Positions 8,185 through 16,410 of a DNA stretch of 64,000 nt are shown here, piece by piece. Location of the stretch: the NCBI GenBank assembly GCA_900546075.1, contig URBH01000001.1, positions 96,381 through 160,380 of the forward strand, given 5' to 3'. Source of the DNA: an uncultured Eubacteriales bacterium. Lineage in GTDB: Bacteria; Bacillota; Clostridia; Oscillospirales; Oscillospiraceae. Made by a program: the position numbers and the translations under genes. The notes under the pieces are model-generated. The model made no database searches. It saw only the letters and a program-made list of their open reading frames with translations, and was not told the DNA's origin. The stretch's first letter is position 1, and every line of letters begins with the position of its first letter.

Positions 8185-8234
8185 TTGACAAATCTGTTAT
8201 ATCTGTATATACTGCACATATACAGTTGTAACAG
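8185..8234 (+). promoter_or_regulatory. Promoter with large palindromic operator for the GntR/ABC operon
   Basis: TTGACA (8185-8190), 17 bases, TATACT (8208-8213). A near-perfect inverted repeat with 16-base arms (8194-8209 and 8219-8234; 14 of 16 positions match, 9-base spacer, core CTGTATA/TATACAG) covers the spacer and the -10 box. It ends 16 bases before the GntR start codon, so autorepression by the encoded YtrA-type GntR protein is the simplest reading. Confidence 0.75.
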
Positions 8235-8249
8235 AAGTGAGGTGCCAAT

Positions 8250-8621
8250 GTGACCGTATTGATCGACAACAAGTGTAGCCTTCCCATTTACGACCAGATC
8301 TACTCCCAGATCAAAGCCCAGATCATCAGCGGCGAGCTTCAGGAGCACGAAGCCCTGCCCTCCATCCGGAGTCTCGCCAAGGATTTGCGCATCAGCGTGA
8401 TCACCACCAAGCGTGCCTACGACGAGCTGGAAAAAGAGGGATTTATCTACACCATCGCCGCCAAGGGCTGCTTCGTGGCTCCCAAAAACGTGGAGCTGCT
8501 CCGAGAGGAGACCCTGAAAAACATCGAAAATCACATTGACCAGATCGTCCGCCTTTCCCAGTCCGTCGGCCTGAGTGAGCAGGAAGTTCTGGATATGGTC
8601 AAATTTGCCATGGAGGATTGA
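8250..8621 (+). CDS. GntR-family (YtrA subfamily) transcriptional regulator
   Basis: Short GntR repressor of 123 residues. Residues about 10-75 form the winged helix (IYDQIYSQIKAQIISGEL, LPSIRSLAKDLRISVITTKR, LEKEGFIYTIAAKGCFV). Instead of a large effector domain it has only a roughly 45-residue helical tail, which defines the YtrA group, usually linked to ABC transporters. Start is GTG at 8250 with GAAGTGAGG upstream; the overlapping ATG two bases earlier reads straight into a stop. It probably binds the palindrome at 8194-8234. The ATPase gene begins two bases after its stop. Confidence 0.9.
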   Translation: MTVLIDNKCSLPIYDQIYSQIKAQIISGELQEHEALPSIRSLAKDLRISVITTKRAYDELEKEGFIYTIAAKGCFVAPKNVELLREETLKNIENHIDQIVRLSQSVGLSEQEVLDMVKFAMED

Positions 8622-8623
8622 AC

Positions 8624-9466
8624 ATGAACGCATTGGAAATACGGGATTTAACCAAGCATTACGCCGGTTTTTCCCTGGATCATCTGAACCTGACCCTGCC
8701 CTGGGGCTGCATCATGGGGCTTGTGGGGGAAAACGGCGCGGGAAAAAGCACCACCATCAAGCTCATTCTCAATACCGTCTCCCGGGACGGCGGCACCGTC
8801 ACCATTTTAGGCCGGGACAACCGGGAAAATCTGTGCCTTTCCAAAGAAGAGATCGGCGTGGTTCTGGACGAGGTGGGCATCTCCGCCTGTCTCACCGCCC
8901 GGCAGATCGGGAAAATCATGCAGGGCATTTACCGCAGCTGGGACGATGCGGTTTTTACCGACTATCTGACCCGTCTTGCTGTCCCCGCGGACAAGAAATT
9001 CAAGGAGTTTTCCAGGGGCATGAAAATGAAGCTGGGCATTGCCGTCGCCCTGTCCCACCACCCAAGGCTTCTGATTCTGGACGAAGCCACCAGCGGCCTT
9101 GACCCGGTCGTCCGGGACGAGGTCATGGACATTTTTAACGAATTTACGCGGGACGAAAACCACGCCATTCTGATTTCCTCCCACATTGTCAGCGACCTGG
9201 AAAAGATCTGCGACTACATTGCTTTCCTTCACAAGGGCAAACTGATTCTCTGCGAGGAAAAAGACCGGCTGAAGGAGGAATACGGGGTTCTTCACTGCAC
9301 CGCGCAGGACGCGGCGGCCATTCCCGCTTCCGCCATCGTCGGCAAACGGGTGTCACCCCTCAGCTGCGAGCTTCTGGTGAAGCGGTCGGGCGTTCCCGGA
9401 AATCCCCCGTTCAGCCCGGTGGACATTGAGCAGCTGTTCATTTTCATGGCAAAGGAGGAACACTGA
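8624..9466 (+). CDS. ABC transporter ATP-binding protein (YtrB-like)
   Basis: ATPase of a two-component exporter or ABC-2 system, 280 residues. Start at ATG 8624 with GGAGGA six bases upstream; a TTG two codons earlier is less likely. Walker A GENGAGKST (about 35-43), signature variant FSRGMKMKL (about 128-136), Walker B LLILDEATSGLDP (about 149-161) and H-loop SSHIVSDLEK are present. The signature lacks the standard LSGGQ, as is common in YtrB/BcrA-type ATPases. Paired with the permease at 9468 and the YtrA-type regulator. In other Firmicutes such operons respond to cell-envelope stress or antibiotics; the role here is inferred. Confidence 0.93.
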   Translation: MNALEIRDLTKHYAGFSLDHLNLTLPWGCIMGLVGENGAGKSTTIKLILNTVSRDGGTVTILGRDNRENLCLSKEEIGVVLDEVGISACLTARQIGKIMQGIYRSWDDAVFTDYLTRLAVPADKKFKEFSRGMKMKLGIAVALSHHPRLLILDEATSGLDPVVRDEVMDIFNEFTRDENHAILISSHIVSDLEKICDYIAFLHKGKLILCEEKDRLKEEYGVLHCTAQDAAAIPASAIVGKRVSPLSCELLVKRSGVPGNPPFSPVDIEQLFIFMAKEEH

Positions 9467-9467
9467 A

Positions 9468-10082
9468 ATGAAGGGTTTGATTCGGAAGGATTTTTACCTG
9501 CTTTGGCGTTATTGCTGGCTGATGCCCCTGCTTTTGCTGGCGTTTATTGTCTTTTCCGTCTTTTCCTCGGGCGGGCAGTCGCCCTTTTTCATCTACTATC
9601 CCTGCATTCTCAGCAGCGTCATACCGGTGAATCTGCTGGCCTACGACGACGCGGAGCACTGGCTCACCTATTGCGACACCCTCCCGGTGACTCGGCGGCA
9701 ATATGTCTCCGGAAAGTACATCATGAGTCTGCTCTGCGACGGTACTGTTTTCCTGCTGTCCGCCATTGCCGCCGTGATTCGGCTCTGCCGGAACGGCGCA
9801 TTCTACCCCGCAGACCTGTTCAACCAGCTGGCAGTGCTGGCCATGATCTCCCTGCTGTCCTCCGCGCTGGTTATGCCGCCGATCTTCAAATTCGGCGCGC
9901 AGAAGGGACGCTTTGTTTTCATCGGCGTCATTGGCATTTTCTGCGGTCTCGCCGCCATTCTGGACACGCCGGACTTGTCCGGTCTGTCCCTCCCCATTGG
10001 GCTGCTGCCGATTCTGGCAACGGTCATTTTCGCCGCCTCCTGGCTGCTCTCCATCCGGTTATATGAAAAGCGGGAAATCTGA
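9468..10082 (+). CDS. ABC-2 type membrane protein, partner of the YtrB-like ATPase
   Basis: Integral membrane protein of 204 residues with six hydrophobic segments (for example WLMPLLLLAFIVFSVF, YIMSLLCDGTVFLLSAIAAV, LAVLAMISLLSSALVMPPIF). Start at ATG 9468, placed nine bases after AAAGGAGGA; upstream in-frame codons overlap the ATPase. Resembles the ABC2 permease family found next to YtrA/YtrB-like pairs (WLTYCDTLPVTRRQYVSGKY is a typical stretch). Last gene of the operon, ending in a bidirectional terminator shared with galE. Confidence 0.85.
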   Translation: MKGLIRKDFYLLWRYCWLMPLLLLAFIVFSVFSSGGQSPFFIYYPCILSSVIPVNLLAYDDAEHWLTYCDTLPVTRRQYVSGKYIMSLLCDGTVFLLSAIAAVIRLCRNGAFYPADLFNQLAVLAMISLLSSALVMPPIFKFGAQKGRFVFIGVIGIFCGLAAILDTPDLSGLSLPIGLLPILATVIFAASWLLSIRLYEKREI

Positions 10083-10090
10083 CGCTATAC

Positions 10091-10134
10091 AAAAACACAT
10101 CGGCCATCCAAATGGACGGCCGATGTGTTTTTTT
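10091..10134. terminator. Bidirectional terminator between the ABC-2 operon and galE
   Basis: 16-bp stem with one mismatch (10095-10110/10113-10128), flanked by A5 on the left and T7 on the right, so it can stop transcription from both convergent units. Confidence 0.88.
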
Positions 10135-10142
10135 GCTGTTCT

Positions 10143-11159
10143 TTATTCCCCGTACCCCATGGGGTTCTTGGACTGCCAGTTCCAGGAGTCCCGGCACATG
10201 TCCTCCAGATTCTTTTCCGCCTTCCAGCCCAGCACGCGCTCGCTCTTGGCGGGGTCTGCGTAGCAGGTGGGCAGGTCGCCGGGGCGGCGGCCGACGATCT
10301 GGTAGGGAACCTTCACGCCGTTGGCCTTCTCAAAGGCGTGTACCATGTCCAGCACGCTGTAGCCGATTCCGGTGCCCAGATTGAACACCTCGCAGCCCTG
10401 GCCGGAAACGACGTATTTCACCGCCGCCACATGTCCCTTAGCCAGATCCACCACATGGATGTAATCCCGGACGCCGGTGCCGTCGGGGGTGGGATAGTCG
10501 TTGCCGTAGATGCTGAGCTTCTCCCGGCGGCCGATGGCCACCTGGGTGATGTAGGGCATCAGGTTGTTGGGAATGCCCCGGGGGTCTTCGCCGATCATGC
10601 CGCTTTCGTGGGCGCCGATGGGGTTGAAGTAGCGCAGAAGCACAACGCTCCATTCCTTGTCGGCGAAAGCCATGCCGGAGAGGATCTGCTCGGTCATGTA
10701 CTTTGTCCAGCCGTAGGGGTTGGTGCAGTTGCCGGTGCGGCTGGTTTCCCGCAGGGGCATCTCGTTGTTGCCGGAATAGACGGTGGCGGAGGAGGAGAAA
10801 ATAATCTTCTTGCAGCCCACGTCGGCCATGACCTTGGTCAGCACCAGGGTGGTATTGAGGTTATTGTCGTAGTAGCGCCAGGGCTGGGCGACGGATTCCC
10901 CCACGGCTTTCAGTCCCGCGAAGTGAATGACGGCGGAAATCTCATTTTCCCCGAAGATTTTCCGGAGAAGCGCCTCGTCCCGGACGTCTCCCTCGTAGAA
11001 TTTGACCTTTTTGCCGGTAATGGCCTCCACCCGCTCCAGGCTCTTGGGGTTGGCGTTGCACAAATTGTCGATGACCGTCACATCGTATCCGCCGTTGAGA
11101 AGCTCAACGCAGGTGTGGGAGCCGATGTATCCGGCGCCGCCGGTAACCAGAATGTTCAT
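10143..11159 (-). CDS. galE: UDP-glucose 4-epimerase
   Basis: Interconverts UDP-galactose and UDP-glucose (often also the N-acetyl forms) with bound NAD. 338 residues, the standard bacterial length. NAD-binding GGAGYIG (7-13), catalytic SSSATVY (122-128) and YGWTK (Tyr149, Lys153), plus RYFNPIGAH and GTGVRDYIHVVDLAKGH are all intact. It lies 123 bases downstream of nahK on the same strand. Together they suggest use of N-acetylhexosamines and galactose from host glycans: NahK makes the sugar 1-phosphate and GalE recycles the UDP-sugar. The uridylyltransferase and phosphorylase expected for a full lacto-N-biose pathway are not in the window. Confidence 0.97.
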   Translation of the reverse strand: MNILVTGGAGYIGSHTCVELLNGGYDVTVIDNLCNANPKSLERVEAITGKKVKFYEGDVRDEALLRKIFGENEISAVIHFAGLKAVGESVAQPWRYYDNNLNTTLVLTKVMADVGCKKIIFSSSATVYSGNNEMPLRETSRTGNCTNPYGWTKYMTEQILSGMAFADKEWSVVLLRYFNPIGAHESGMIGEDPRGIPNNLMPYITQVAIGRREKLSIYGNDYPTPDGTGVRDYIHVVDLAKGHVAAVKYVVSGQGCEVFNLGTGIGYSVLDMVHAFEKANGVKVPYQIVGRRPGDLPTCYADPAKSERVLGWKAEKNLEDMCRDSWNWQSKNPMGYGE

Positions 11160-11282
11160 TGTGGTGTCCTCCTTTATATACTGCGCAAACGCGCATTATG
11201 TGCATCTGTTTTCAAGAACATTATAACGCCTCCGCCGGAAATTGCAACCAAAAAAAGCAGCCGTTTTCGCCGGTGTTTCCCG

Positions 11283-12407
11283 TCATTTCGCATATTTTGC
11301 GACCACCGCTCCCATGGCGTCGAACTGCTCCTCCATGTCCTTCACCAGCTTCAGCTGGGTACGGGCGCGATCCAGGTTCTGCCGGGGGTGGCTGACATGG
11401 AAGTAATGGTCGCCGTCCAAATAATCCGTCAGGAAGCGGATGCCGCATTCCAGCGTCATCAGCCGGGCGCCCCAGGGCAGATATTCCAGCTCCGCAGAGG
11501 TCAGGCTTCCCCGCGCCCCCTCCAGGAAGCCCCGGGTGAACACCTCATACAGCGAAATGTCAAAATTGACCTTGGTCAAATCCTGCTCGTCCTCCATGCA
11601 GTGGTTCGCGCCGAAGCGGATGGAGTCGCCGAAGTCGTTGATGGCGAGACCCGGCATGGTGGTGTCCAGATCGATGATGCAGATGCCCTCATGGGTATCC
11701 CGGTCGATCAGGATGTTATTCAGCTTCGTGTCATTGTGGGTGACGCGAAGAGGAAGCTTTCCCTCCCGCAGCGCCCGCAGAGCAACGCCGCAGTCCGCTT
11801 TCCGCCGCAAGATGAATTGAATCTCCGGGGATACCCCCTCTGCCCGGTTCAGCTTATCGGCTTCCAGCGCGGCAAGAAACTGCTCAAAGCGGCTTTCGGT
11901 GTCGTGGAAATGGGGAATGGTCTCATGGAGCGTCCGGGCTGGATAATCCCGGAGCATATACTGGAACCGCCCGAACGCCCGTCCCGACGCCGCAAACAGC
12001 TCCGGCGTAGCCGACTGGTAGCATTCTGCGTTTTCAATAAAGGGCATCAGCCGCCACGCTCTGCCCTCGGCATCGGTCACAAAGTCAGCGCCGTCTCCGG
12101 TTTTCACCAGGCTTAAGGTCTCCCGCAGAGGGTCGCCGCCCTCGGCAAGGATTTCCCTGCGCAGATAGGACGTAATGCCAACAAAATTCTCCATCACTTC
12201 CTCGGGGTGGGGAAACGCCGCCTGAGACAGCCGCTGCAAAATAAAGCGGGCGGTACCGCCCTCCGGGGTCTTGCACACCACGCAGAAGGTGTCGTTGATA
12301 TGCCCCTTGCCATGGCGGGCAACGTCCGCGACCGTCCCCGGCAGCACATAGGCCGCCAGAATCTGTGAAATAACGGAATCCCCCTCGGGAGCAGAAATTG
12401 TATTCAT
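11283..12407 (-). CDS. nahK: N-acetylhexosamine 1-kinase
   Basis: Predicted to phosphorylate GlcNAc/GalNAc at C1 with ATP. 374 residues. The overall pattern follows bifidobacterial NahK closely from memory: GKGHINDTF, RFILQRLSQAAFP, ETIPHFHDTESRFEQFLAAL, LRVTHNDTKLNNIL (His224, Asp226), IIDLDTTMPG (Asp246, Asp248), DFGDSIRFGA and LTMECGxRFLxDYLxGDxYF-like positions near the C-terminus. It belongs to the choline/aminoglycoside kinase fold. Start at ATG 12407, nine bases after GGAGGATAC. It follows the LysR gene by 27 bases and precedes galE, so the three probably form one unit. Confidence 0.88.
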   Translation of the reverse strand: MNTISAPEGDSVISQILAAYVLPGTVADVARHGKGHINDTFCVVCKTPEGGTARFILQRLSQAAFPHPEEVMENFVGITSYLRREILAEGGDPLRETLSLVKTGDGADFVTDAEGRAWRLMPFIENAECYQSATPELFAASGRAFGRFQYMLRDYPARTLHETIPHFHDTESRFEQFLAALEADKLNRAEGVSPEIQFILRRKADCGVALRALREGKLPLRVTHNDTKLNNILIDRDTHEGICIIDLDTTMPGLAINDFGDSIRFGANHCMEDEQDLTKVNFDISLYEVFTRGFLEGARGSLTSAELEYLPWGARLMTLECGIRFLTDYLDGDHYFHVSHPRQNLDRARTQLKLVKDMEEQFDAMGAVVAKYAK

Positions 12408-12434
12408 TTTTGGTATCCTCCAATCAAAACGCGG

Positions 12435-13313
12435 TTATTTTCCGCTCTGTTCCTTCACCCAGGCCACCGCCGTTTGGGCGAAGGCCTCGACCACGGGCAG
12501 GGGCTTCCCCTCCGGGATGGCCAGGGCGATCGTCCGGCTTGCCCGGGGCTTCAGCGGGCGAACCGCCAGATTCTGTGTCCGCCCCTGGATAAGCAGCTGG
12601 GGAACGATGGAAATGCCCAGCCCCTGCTCCACCATGGCCAGAATGGCGTAGTCGTCCTTGGTGGTAAATTTAATGTTCGGGCGCACCCCCGCATTGTCCA
12701 GCGCCCGGTGGATGTCATGGGCTGAGCTTTGCAGCAGACTGATAAAGGGGTCTTCCCCCAGCTCCTGAATGGGAATTTCCTCCAGCTGCGCCAGCCGGTG
12801 GTTTTTCGGCATGATGGCCACCAGCGGATCCTGGGTCAGAGGGATGGTGCGCATCCCCTCCGGAGCAGGCAGGGTCACAAACCCCAGGTCAACCTCCCCC
12901 TCCCGAAGCCACTGCTCCATGTCGTGGTAATCGCCGTTGAACATTTTCAGCTCGGCTTTGGGGTGAGCGCTCTGGAATGTCCGGATCATCCCCGGCAGCC
13001 AATGAACCGCCACACTGGTAAAGGCTCCCAGCCGGACGGTTCCAGCGTCGGCGCTGCGGATGTCTCCAATCAGCTCCGTCAGCTCCCGATCCTTCTGTAA
13101 AATCTCCTGCATTTTGGGCAGAACCATCGCTCCCGCCTCCGTCAGCCGGATGCCGCTCCGGTTCCGGCGCAGAAGAACGAAGCCGTATTCTTCCTCCAGC
13201 GTGCTTAAAACATGGCTGATCCGGGACTGGGTCGACCCCATGGCTTCCGCCGCCCTGGTCAGGCTGCCCAGCTCCACCGTTCGCACGAATGCTTCATATT
13301 TTTTCAGGCTCAT
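12435..13313 (-). CDS. LysR-family transcriptional regulator
   Basis: DNA-binding regulator of 292 residues. Winged helix-turn-helix at residues 2-60 (KYEAFVRTVELGSLTRAAEA, STQSRISHVLSTLEEEYG), then a periplasmic-binding-like effector domain (GTVRLGAF, LGFVTLPAPE). I chose ATG 13313 over the in-frame ATG at 13349, because the LysR fold starts there, AAGAAGGG lies upstream, and the promoter at 13359-13387 would start transcription almost on top of 13349. It could control nahK-galE downstream, the divergent symporter, or both; the ligand is unknown. Confidence 0.9.
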   Translation of the reverse strand: MSLKKYEAFVRTVELGSLTRAAEAMGSTQSRISHVLSTLEEEYGFVLLRRNRSGIRLTEAGAMVLPKMQEILQKDRELTELIGDIRSADAGTVRLGAFTSVAVHWLPGMIRTFQSAHPKAELKMFNGDYHDMEQWLREGEVDLGFVTLPAPEGMRTIPLTQDPLVAIMPKNHRLAQLEEIPIQELGEDPFISLLQSSAHDIHRALDNAGVRPNIKFTTKDDYAILAMVEQGLGISIVPQLLIQGRTQNLAVRPLKPRASRTIALAIPEGKPLPVVEAFAQTAVAWVKEQSGK

Positions 13314-13358
13314 GCCGCTTTTCCCTTCTTCATGCGGAATTTTCATCATATCTTGTGT

Positions 13359-13387
13359 ATAATAGCACTAATTCCTTTCTTTGGCAA
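13359..13387 (-). promoter_or_regulatory. Promoter of the lysR-nahK-galE unit
   Basis: Minus strand TTGCCA (13387-13382), 17-base spacer, TATTAT (13364-13359). Back to back with the symporter promoter; the -35 boxes are 34 bases apart. Confidence 0.75.
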
Positions 13388-13421
13388 CGTTTTTTTGTAC
13401 AACTCAGGAGGAAAGTTTTCG

Positions 13422-13450
13422 TTGCAAAATCCCGGAAACCTCTGTATAAT
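13422..13450 (+). promoter_or_regulatory. Promoter of the sodium/solute symporter gene
   Basis: TTGCAA (13422-13427), 17 bases, perfect TATAAT (13445-13450). Confidence 0.85.
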
Positions 13451-13516
13451 AAATCCATCATTATTAAGCATAGATACATGATTTTATTTCATGTATCGAA
13501 AGAGAGAGGGATTTTT

Positions 13517-14968
13517 GTGAACTATGTCGAGCTTTCCGTATTTATAGCCTATTTCATTTTCATGGTGGCCATCGGCCTGTACTTCTTCAGCAAATCCAAG
13601 GGCGCCGGTGAAAAGGACTACTTCCTCGGCGGCCGCAACATGGGCGCGTGGGTGTCCGCCCTGTCCGCCGGTGCTTCCGACATGAGCGCCTGGGTGCTCA
13701 TGGGTCTTCCCGCCTCCATCTACTTAAGCGGCATGGGGCAGACCTGGATCGCCATCGGTCTCGGCATCGGCTACGCCGTGAGCTGGATCGTCATGGCGCC
13801 CCGGCTGCGCCGGTTCTCCATCGCTGCGGGTGACTCCATCACCATCCCCCAGTACCTGACCAACCGGTTCCTGAGCAAGAACAAATCCCTGCAAATCCTC
13901 AGCGCCGTCATTTTCCTGGTGGCCTACACCATCTATGCCGCCTCCTCCATCAAAGCCTGCGGCACCCTGTTCCATACCGTTATGGACGTCAACCCCACCG
14001 TTGCCATGTACATCGCCGCCTTTATCATCGTGGCCTACACCTTCCTGGGCGGCTTCAGCGCGGTGTGCTGGACGGATTTCTTCCAGGGCATGATCATGCT
14101 GGCGGCGCTCTTGATCGCTCCCCTGTTCGCTCTGGCACTGGCCAAGGCAGGCGACGGCACCGTAGTCGGCGCAACCCTGCCCGAGGGCTTCTTCAACTTC
14201 TTCACCACGCCTCAGGACATCATCTCCGGCCTGGGCTGGGGACTTGGCTACTTCGGTATGCCCCACATCATCATCCGGTTCATGTCCCTGAAATCCGAGA
14301 AGGAGCTGCGCAAATCCAGCGTCATCGGCATTTCCTGGACGACCATCATCCTGATCATGTCCGCCCTGACCGCCGTTGCCGGCCGTCTGTACCTGGGCGA
14401 AATTGACGACCCCTCCACCGTGTTCATCACCATGGTTCGCAGAATTTTCCCCGCCCTGGTGTCCGGTCTGCTGCTGTCCGCGATTTTGTCCGCCGCCATG
14501 TCCACCGCCGACTCCCAGCTTCTGGCGGCGTCCTCCGCCTTTGCCAGCGACGTCTATAAGCCCGTCATCCGCAAGAAGGCTTCCGACTCCGAAATGCTCT
14601 GGGCAGGGCGCATCGTGGTCATCGTCATCGCCGTCGTTGCGCTGATGATCGCCTCCGATCCCAACTCCGGCTCCATCATGGGTCTGGTGGAAAATGCCTG
14701 GGGCGTCTTCGGCGCGGCCTTCGGTCCCGTCATTCTGCTGAGCCTGTTCTGGAAGCGGCTCACCTTCGGCGGAACGGTGGCAGGCATTGCCGCCGGTGCC
14801 GCAGTGGATATCCTGTGGCTGGTATTCCTGTCCTCCACCGACATCTATGAGATCGTCCCCGGCTTCGCCGCCGGTCTGCTGGCCGCCGTGGTGGTTTCCA
14901 TTCTCTCGAAAGGCCCCGGCAAGGATGTGGAAGACCTCTTCGACCGCGCCGTCGATCTGAAATCGTAA
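13517..14968 (+). CDS. putP: Sodium/proline symporter (SSS family)
   Basis: Sodium-driven secondary transporter in the cytoplasmic membrane, 483 residues with about 13 hydrophobic helices. N-terminus VNYVELSVFIAYFIFMVAIG, then DYFLGGRNMGAWVSALSAGA and SDMSAWVLMGLPAS, which match PutP. GGFSAVCWTDFFQGMIML is the SSS signature region and SGLLLSAILSAAMSTADSQL the second one. Start is GTG 13517, six bases after GAGAGAGGG; upstream in-frame codons would run through the promoter. Divergent from lysR, and followed by a terminator at 14979-15020. Proline is the most likely solute, but other SSS substrates such as pantothenate or sugars cannot be excluded. Confidence 0.9.
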   Translation: MNYVELSVFIAYFIFMVAIGLYFFSKSKGAGEKDYFLGGRNMGAWVSALSAGASDMSAWVLMGLPASIYLSGMGQTWIAIGLGIGYAVSWIVMAPRLRRFSIAAGDSITIPQYLTNRFLSKNKSLQILSAVIFLVAYTIYAASSIKACGTLFHTVMDVNPTVAMYIAAFIIVAYTFLGGFSAVCWTDFFQGMIMLAALLIAPLFALALAKAGDGTVVGATLPEGFFNFFTTPQDIISGLGWGLGYFGMPHIIIRFMSLKSEKELRKSSVIGISWTTIILIMSALTAVAGRLYLGEIDDPSTVFITMVRRIFPALVSGLLLSAILSAAMSTADSQLLAASSAFASDVYKPVIRKKASDSEMLWAGRIVVIVIAVVALMIASDPNSGSIMGLVENAWGVFGAAFGPVILLSLFWKRLTFGGTVAGIAAGAAVDILWLVFLSSTDIYEIVPGFAAGLLAAVVVSILSKGPGKDVEDLFDRAVDLKS

Positions 14969-14978
14969 GCTCAATCAT

Positions 14979-15020
14979 AAAAGCGGTGAGTTTCCCCGTG
15001 GAAGCTCACCGCTTTCGTTT
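14979..15020 (+). terminator. Terminator of the symporter gene
   Basis: AAAGCGGTGAG (14980-14990) pairs with CTCACCGCTTT (15005-15015), with further pairing of TTTCC/GGAAG inside, followed by a T-rich stretch. Confidence 0.8.
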
Positions 15021-15034
15021 GTCCTCCAATCTTC

Positions 15035-15063
15035 TTGACACAAAATTCATTCCGGCTTACAAT
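15035..15063 (+). promoter_or_regulatory. Promoter of the NamZ-like gene
   Basis: TTGACA (15035-15040), 17-base spacer, TACAAT (15058-15063). Confidence 0.85.
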
Positions 15064-15116
15064 ACGGTATAGCATTTATTTCCCGGAATGTTACCGGGCG
15101 TCAAGGAGGAAACACT

Positions 15117-16262
15117 ATGGTTTTGTTTGGTGCTGACCGCGTGGCGGAATTCGCCCATCTCTTTGCCGGGCGCACGGCGCTGCTCACCGGCCCTTCCGGG
15201 CGCACCAGCGGCAATGAGCCGACGTTTGAGGCGCTGAAACGCTGCTGCGATCTGCGGCTTCTGCTGGCGCCGGAGCACGGTGTTCGCGGCGACAAGCCCG
15301 CCGGAGCGGTATTCGCCGACGAGGTGGACGAGGACACCGGCCTGACCGTGCGCAGTCTGTACACAAAAGCGTCCAAGCGTCTGTCCGCCGACACCCTGTC
15401 GCTGTTTGATACCCTGGTCTACGACATTGCCGACGTGGGCTGTCGGTATTACACCTTCCTCACCTCCCTGCGCTACTGCATGGAGGACTGCGCCGCTGTC
15501 GGGAAGCGCCTGGTGGTGCTGGATCGTCCCAACCCCCTGGGCGACCGGGTGGAGGGCGGCCTGCTGCGGCCGGAGGCTGCCAGCTTTGTGGGCGGCTATT
15601 CCATTCCCGTGTGCTACGGCCTGACCTGCGGCGAGCTGGCGGTGATGATGAACGAGGAGCTGGGCTGCAAGTGCGATCTGCACGTCGTTCCCTGCGCCGG
15701 TCTGACCCGGGACATGACCTTCCGGGACTGGGGGCATTATTGGGTGATGCCCAGCCCGAACATTCCCCGCTACGAAACGGCGCTGCTGTACCCCGGCACC
15801 TGCCTGATTGAGGGAACCAACTGTTCCGAAGGCCGGGGAACCGCCGATCCCTTCGCCATCATCGGCGCGCCCTTCATCAAGGCGGAATCTTTTTCAAAGG
15901 CCTTCAACGCTCTGGGCTGTCCGGGGGTGGAAGCCACGCCGGTGTATTTCAGCCCCACAGCCTCCAAGCACGAAGGCAAGCTGTGCGGCGGCATTCATCT
16001 GCACATCACGGACGAAACGCGTTTGCAGCCCGCAGCCCTGGGCGTAAAGCTTCTGGATCTGCTGCGGAAAATGTACCCGGGTGATTTTCACTTCCTGCCC
16101 CCCGTCCGGGACGATGGCAGGCCCTTCCTCACCCTTCTCGCCGGACACCGCGACTTCGAGCGCCCCGACTGGGACGCGGACGCGCTGATGGAACGGTATC
16201 GGAAAGAAAGCGAAGATTTCCGCCGGAGAAAAGCGCCTTACGAACGCTATCCAAGGGGCTGA
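15117..16262 (+). CDS. namZ: Exo-beta-N-acetylmuramidase (DUF1343 / GH171)
   Basis: Predicted to release terminal MurNAc from peptidoglycan fragments during wall turnover or scavenging. 381 residues, close to the family norm. Conserved positions of the family are visible: LLAPEHGVRG (about 44-53), YDIADVGCRYYTFLTSL (about 103-119), RLVVLDRPNPLG, VCYGLTCGELA, PSPNIPRYETALLYPGTCLIEGTN (about 221-244) and SEGRGTADPF. No signal peptide, so the enzyme appears cytoplasmic, unlike the secreted Bacillus NamZ. Start at ATG 15117 after CAAGGAGGAAACACT. A single-gene transcript, judging by its own promoter (15035) and the terminator at 16299. The cytoplasmic location suggests recycling of imported muropeptides or sugars. 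Confidence 0.85.
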   Translation: MVLFGADRVAEFAHLFAGRTALLTGPSGRTSGNEPTFEALKRCCDLRLLLAPEHGVRGDKPAGAVFADEVDEDTGLTVRSLYTKASKRLSADTLSLFDTLVYDIADVGCRYYTFLTSLRYCMEDCAAVGKRLVVLDRPNPLGDRVEGGLLRPEAASFVGGYSIPVCYGLTCGELAVMMNEELGCKCDLHVVPCAGLTRDMTFRDWGHYWVMPSPNIPRYETALLYPGTCLIEGTNCSEGRGTADPFAIIGAPFIKAESFSKAFNALGCPGVEATPVYFSPTASKHEGKLCGGIHLHITDETRLQPAALGVKLLDLLRKMYPGDFHFLPPVRDDGRPFLTLLAGHRDFERPDWDADALMERYRKESEDFRRRKAPYERYPRG

Positions 16263-16298
16263 GCAATCTGCCTCCTGGCGATTTGATTCTGCCAATGC

Positions 16299-16338
16299 AA
16301 AAAACCTGGGACGAATAATCCATCGTCCCAGGTTTTTC
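16299..16338. terminator. Terminator downstream of the NamZ-like gene
   Basis: Perfect 15-bp stem (16300-16314/16323-16337) flanked by A- and T-runs; it may work in both directions. Confidence 0.88.
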
Positions 16339-16359
16339 TGTTGGTTGTACCAAGGTGAA

Positions 16360-16378
16360 CCCCCGGCTATGCCGGGGG
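16360..16378. repeat. Short GC hairpin (CCCCCGGC-TAT-GCCGGGGG)
   Basis: Perfect 8-bp stem with a TAT loop, 22 bases after the terminator and 33 bases before the MITE-like element. It resembles short palindromes common between genes of gut Clostridia; copy number here cannot be tested. Confidence 0.5.
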
Positions 16379-16410
16379 CAGAATAGAGCTTTAGCGGACA
16401 ACAAAGAAAT

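Noticed and set aside
10125..12116. 663-codon open frame opposite galE and nahK
   Set aside because: Antisense shadow in GC-rich DNA; both enzymes on the other strand have full catalytic motifs.
13724..14974. 416-codon open frame opposite the symporter
   Set aside because: Gly/His/Asp-rich composition typical of the complement of membrane protein genes.
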